Origin: Calonectria ilicicola
Taxonomy: Eukaryota > Ascomycota > Sordariomycetes > Hypocreales > Nectriaceae
Assembly (NCBI GenBank): GCA_020809705.1
Contig: CP085829.1
Coordinates: 3,472,001 to 3,536,000 of the forward strand
DNA length: 64,000 nt
Direction of reading: 5' to 3'
Shown: one piece after another, positions 60,561-64,000 of the stretch
Position numbering within the stretch: the stretch's first letter is position 1
How the letters are laid out: each line of letters starts with the position of its first letter
The notes under the pieces: model-generated
Seen by the model: only the letters and a program-made list of their open reading frames with translations
Database searches by the model: none
Told to the model about the DNA's origin: nothing
Program-made: the position numbers and the translations under genes

Positions 60561-61476
60561 AAGCTACACTGGTCAACCAAGAAGATGGAATCGGTTGGGA
60601 AATCGACTTGGAAGATGGATTTTCTTTTCTGTTGGAAGAGGACGGAAGAGGATGGAAGTCCGTTTTGAAGGGCATAACTATTACTCGGGTGAGGCAGGGA
60701 TCGCAGGGATCGAGGAGCTGCAGGGTCTTGGAGCAAGTCAGTTGGATAAATCAACCTATGAACCCCTCTCACTTAGATATGCCTTGTTACTCTTTGATGA
60801 TACACATGCAGTATACTACAGTCGTTTTCTTTTTCTTTGCTAAGATCTTGACAGCAATGGCAGGGCACCGTCTAGTGTCGTTTCATCCTTTGTCTGCAGG
60901 CTTTGCCCCGCTTCGCCTGACAGTGCTGCACTGAACCCCGCGCTCGTCCACGGCAGGACCAAGCCTCAGGTCCTCCTACATGCACCCTAAACCAGTCCAC
61001 AGTACCATCCACTCTCTTCTACTCTCCGTTTTGACCGCTGCGAGTTCCGACAACTCTTGAAATGACAGGAGTCATACGTTTGGTTTGAATTAAAACAACA
61101 CAGCCCTCGTCCATCGCGCCAATTTCCAACCACGGGCGCTTAGTGCCACGCTCCTGGTCCCTACAAGAAGCTGATCGACAAACTTGCTGTCCCGACTCCA
61201 AGATCTCTTCGGTCTCACCATCCCACTTTGCGATACGATTTCCACCTCGAACGAAGCCTGATATTTCCGACGTGGTTGTATTGGCGCGACGTCAGGGCGG
61301 CTAAGGCACTGGGGTGCTGGACGCGTTGGTAAGTGTGGCCAGCCTGAGCGTCCCCTCTCGCGAGGGCTACACATTGATAGATGATAAGCGCACTTGGAAA
61401 ACAAGGAGACTGTTTAAATGGAGCGTCTTCTTAATTTCAGCCAACGAGAGGGAGAAAGAAAATTCTGGGAGCTACA
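60561..61476. other. Intergenic, no supported gene
   Basis: Downstream flank of the dehydratase gene (minus strand) and unannotated sequence with short frames only. Confidence 0.5.
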
Positions 61477-62463
61477 CTACAACTTTGAGAATAAGGCCTC
61501 GACCGATTGCCTTGCCCGTGCAGCCATGATTTCCGGTCCAGTAGCTTCTTCCTCCGTCTCCTTTAAGAAGCCTTCTATTGACAGCCAACCTTGCCAACCG
61601 TATTCTACCAACCATGTCTTAGCGATATCAATAACTGGAAAGTATCCTTTCCCCTCCAGCGGAAATGGCCTTGCACTTCTGGACCAGGCCAACATTGGAC
61701 TCTTCACCTCCAGACCTTCAAACAACGGCGAGTCCTTGGTTAGAGGGGGGCTGAATCTGTCCGCATCGGATAATTGCACGTAAAGAACCCTACGTTTGGG
61801 GCACTTTTCGAGGAATTCGTCCATAGAGGCCTTGAGGTCTCGATCGCTGTTCGGAAGTTGGCCACTCTCGGCCATTGCGTCTCCCCAGAGTCTGCTATGG
61901 ATGTGGAACGAGTCCAGGCATAGCCCAAAGTTGGGGCGATCAACGCTCTCGACGATACGCAGGCTATCTTGCCAAAGACTGTTGAATTTGGCAAAGGCGA
62001 CAGCTTCATAAGCAATGGAGATGTTGGATTGAGCTGCCATGTCTGCCAGAGCCTGGAGCTCGGGGATGATGATGGCATCGTCTCCAGTGGACTGGTCGAG
62101 AAATTGAGACGGCATCTGAACGATGCCAGTGCCCAGCGCTACGGCCAACTCAACCCACTCCTTTGCGACTGCAAGTCTCTGTTCCAGTGGCACATCGACA
62201 TTTCCTTCAAAGTTCTTCAGAGGGTTAAGCGACAGCACCTCCAGGCCCAGTCCTTGGCACAGGGCTTTGATGGTTTTCGCAGACTCGAGTGGGGCAACAT
62301 TGTGACTCTTGGCATGGCCGATGAGATCAGCGTAAACCAGTTCAATCCCCTGAAAGCTTTCCTTGGCAGCGGCTGCTAGCTTCCGTTCAAGGGTATGAGA
62401 AGGATGCTTTCCAAGAGATACCGTTGCAATAGCCCTTTTGTTGGGGAACTTTTCGAGTGCCAT
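61477..62463 (-). CDS. 3-Dehydroshikimate dehydratase
   Basis: Converts 3-dehydroshikimate to protocatechuate, the last step specific to quinate/shikimate breakdown, in the cytosol; equivalent to Neurospora qa-4 and Aspergillus qutC. A single exon of 328 residues with a TIM-barrel sugar-phosphate isomerase/epimerase-like fold. Recognised blocks: ATVSLGKHPSHTLERKLAAA, FQGIELVYADL, GIVQMPSQFL, ISIAYEAVAF, RPNFGLCLDSFHI, VLYVQLSDADRFSPP, LAWSRSARPFPLE and YGWQGWLSIEGF. The expected metal-binding set of Glu153, Asp184, Gln230 and Glu297 is present. The start at 62463 is the first ATG; the frame is open a little further upstream without one. The quinate porter candidate is 20 kb away, and no dehydroquinase or quinate dehydrogenase is seen beside it. 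Confidence 0.92.
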   Translation of the reverse strand: MALEKFPNKRAIATVSLGKHPSHTLERKLAAAAKESFQGIELVYADLIGHAKSHNVAPLESAKTIKALCQGLGLEVLSLNPLKNFEGNVDVPLEQRLAVAKEWVELAVALGTGIVQMPSQFLDQSTGDDAIIIPELQALADMAAQSNISIAYEAVAFAKFNSLWQDSLRIVESVDRPNFGLCLDSFHIHSRLWGDAMAESGQLPNSDRDLKASMDEFLEKCPKRRVLYVQLSDADRFSPPLTKDSPLFEGLEVKSPMLAWSRSARPFPLEGKGYFPVIDIAKTWLVEYGWQGWLSIEGFLKETEEEATGPEIMAARARQSVEALFSKL

Positions 62464-62682
62464 TTTGACGAGTAAAATTGAGGCGACAGTTTGCAAGCCA
62501 GCTTGTAAGAGCAAAAAACGACGGGCATGTGCTCTTTATGAACATGTGACTTGTCAACGGTTACGCGTCTGAAATAAAAACAAAACGAAAAAAGCCGCCC
62601 AGGAAAAGAAAAGGGAGAATATTCATGATTCAGGTCAATTACTCTCTTAATTTTTACCGTACGTTTTTAGAATTTTCCTGTG

Positions 62683-63695
62683 CTACTTGGACGTTGAAGT
62701 ACCGTAATCCCAACCTTTCAAAATCGGATGCTTCGCCTTAATCCCACTAGCCTTCAGGCGCCTAGCAACTGCCTCACCCCACTCCACGGCAGACTCGCAC
62801 ACAGGCGTAGCTACTTGGGCGGGGACTCGCTCCAGCAGCTGCAGACATTCGCTGGAATAATTCACTCTCATCTTACGGGAGGCTTCTAGTAGTTCCCCCC
62901 CGTAAGACCCCATCCCTCGCGAGAGCACCTCCATTACCCGCTCGTCCGAGACGAATTTCCCCAGGCGCTCAGAGACCCTGGAAACGTCGCGGATGTATTT
63001 CCTTAAGTCTTTCAATTTTGGCCCCTCTTTGCTCAAAGACCAAGTTGTTTGGTTGGCTGTGTTTGTAAACGATTAGCGCCTCCTCTCGTCGGGAACAGGA
63101 TCAGAAATACTTACCATCCCTTAGAAATATGGGCATCCCGTCGAATGCATCTTGTTGCATCTGCTCCTCTCCCCATGACACTATGGCCTTGTACATTTTT
63201 TGGGCGACCTCATCCGACGATGTCTTTAGCATTTTGGAAAGTGATTTGAACTCCACTACCGCCGCTACCTCCTTTGGGGCATCTTGCGCTTTAGCTGCGT
63301 GCATAATCTCCATGCAGCACACTTCCTCTTCCAAAGGGATACCCCATCTTTTTACCACTCCAATATATGTCATGGCTCTATCCCTAAACTCATTCCGGGG
63401 TGTCAGACTAGCAGTGCCGGAGTGGACTGAGTAGTTTCGATTAGCACTTCACATAAGAATCGTGTGTTGGTAATTACTCACAAGCTCGAAAGTCCTGTAC
63501 AAGTTGGGTCTCATGGTCGGACGCCTTTCTTTGCGGGAGCTTGAGCTGAGTCCGAAGTTTCTCTCCCCAGCCTTGAGCAAAATATACTATTTCAATCTCA
63601 TCCATGGGGTTGGTGGGATAAAGGGCTGAATGGTTCTCCAAGGAAATCGTGTGAGAATAACTCACATCTGGGTGAATACGAGAAAACCAGCTCAT
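62683..63695 (-). CDS. Uncharacterised protein with three WGE modules
   Basis: Exons 63695-63482, 63426-63115 and 63056-62683 encode 299 residues; introns of 55 and 58 nt (GTGAGT...CTCAG and GTAAGT...CACAG, with CTAAT and CTAAT/TTTAC branch-like sequences) keep the frame. The same local pattern appears once per exon near its end: EIVYFAQGWGEKLRTQL, KMYKAIVSWGEEQMQQD and CESAVEWGEAVARRL, the last two followed by an Ile/Pro-rich turn (MPIFLRDG, AKHPILKG). Between them lie charged helices. This suggests an exon-encoded repeat of about 100 residues. No signal peptide, membrane helix or known catalytic motif. An intronless paralogue lies at 28.8 kb and a broken one at 48.3 kb. The start could also be the Met at residue 31. 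Confidence 0.72.
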
Positions 63696-64000
63696 TATTT
63701 TAAAATAGTGTGCTAAGAAAAAAAATGTGTGTATGGTTATATTATTGTTCCCTCCCTTTTTGATGCCGCGACTTGGTGGTTGGGCGACTTGAATGAGAAG
63801 TTTACGAGGTAATAGTGTGCATGGCACAGGATATAAATGTCTTTCAAGACCTAGGACGAATCAATGAATCATGGCCCGATAATTTTTGGCAATCCCTTTT
63901 GTGCCAATATTCTTTTGTTCATTGACAGATTACTGCCTGGCTGCACTTGTCCCTACAAATGTGGTGATGTGTACACAAGCAGATTCACCAAAAGCGCGCC
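63696..64000. other. Right edge, upstream of the WGE gene
   Basis: Short 5' flank of the preceding minus-strand gene, with a poly-A tract near 63717-63726. No other feature seen. Confidence 0.5.

Noticed and set aside
1..64000. tRNA genes
   Set aside because: I scanned for the conserved GGTTCGA arm with matching stems and found no convincing cloverleaf; a covariance-model scan would be decisive.

Overview
The window is 64 kb of nuclear DNA from a filamentous ascomycete, most likely a sordariomycete of the Hypocreales type. The reasons are short introns (about 50-165 nt) with GT(A/G)AG(T/G)-like donors and CTAAC/CTGAC branch points, fungal-only families (fungal FunK1-type kinase, yapsin-like GPI aspartyl protease, quinate-permease-type MFS porter, 3-dehydroshikimate dehydratase), CT-rich promoters, and long gene-poor stretches with minisatellites. 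All family calls come from reading motifs by eye; no database was searched.

Left part (0-20 kb): a GPI-anchored aspartyl protease (4.2-6.0 kb, minus), the mitochondrial F1-ATPase assembly chaperone ATP12 (8.5-9.7 kb, minus), a fungal-type protein kinase whose 5' end runs into a 19-bp minisatellite (10.1-12.5 kb, minus), a four-exon gene of a lineage-expanded uncharacterised family ending in an acidic Glu-Ala-Asp repeat (14.7-16.8 kb, minus), and a small bZIP factor (19.2-19.9 kb, plus).

Middle part (20-43 kb): a three-exon hypothetical gene (21.6-22.8 kb), a two-unit 44-bp minisatellite (24.1-24.4 kb), a 34-bp stray piece matching the 5' end of 28S rRNA (24.96 kb), several small spliced genes (28.0, 30.6 and 32.6 kb; the last encodes a 61-residue single-pass membrane protein), a lysine-rich hypothetical protein (37.8-38.9 kb), and a divergent pair made of a quinate-permease-like MFS transporter (40.0-41.7 kb, minus) and a short-chain dehydrogenase (42.5-43.3 kb, plus).

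Right part (43-64 kb): a six-exon gene whose product looks like repeated jacalin-type beta-prism domains (43.7-46.7 kb), a helical hypothetical protein (46.9-47.7 kb), a pseudogene (48.3-49.0 kb), a five-exon small gene (51.3-52.0 kb), a gene-poor tract with three minisatellite arrays (56.6-60.6 kb), a 3-dehydroshikimate dehydratase (61.5-62.5 kb) and a three-exon gene (62.7-63.7 kb). The genes at 28.8 and 62.7 kb and the pseudogene at 48.3 kb belong to one uncharacterised family with repeated Trp-Gly-Glu modules. This family is the best candidate here for something undescribed.

Functionally, the transporter and the dehydratase fit quinate/shikimate use, but they are 20 kb apart and the other usual pathway genes are absent from the window. 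No rRNA operon, tRNA, CRISPR array or intact transposon was recognised.
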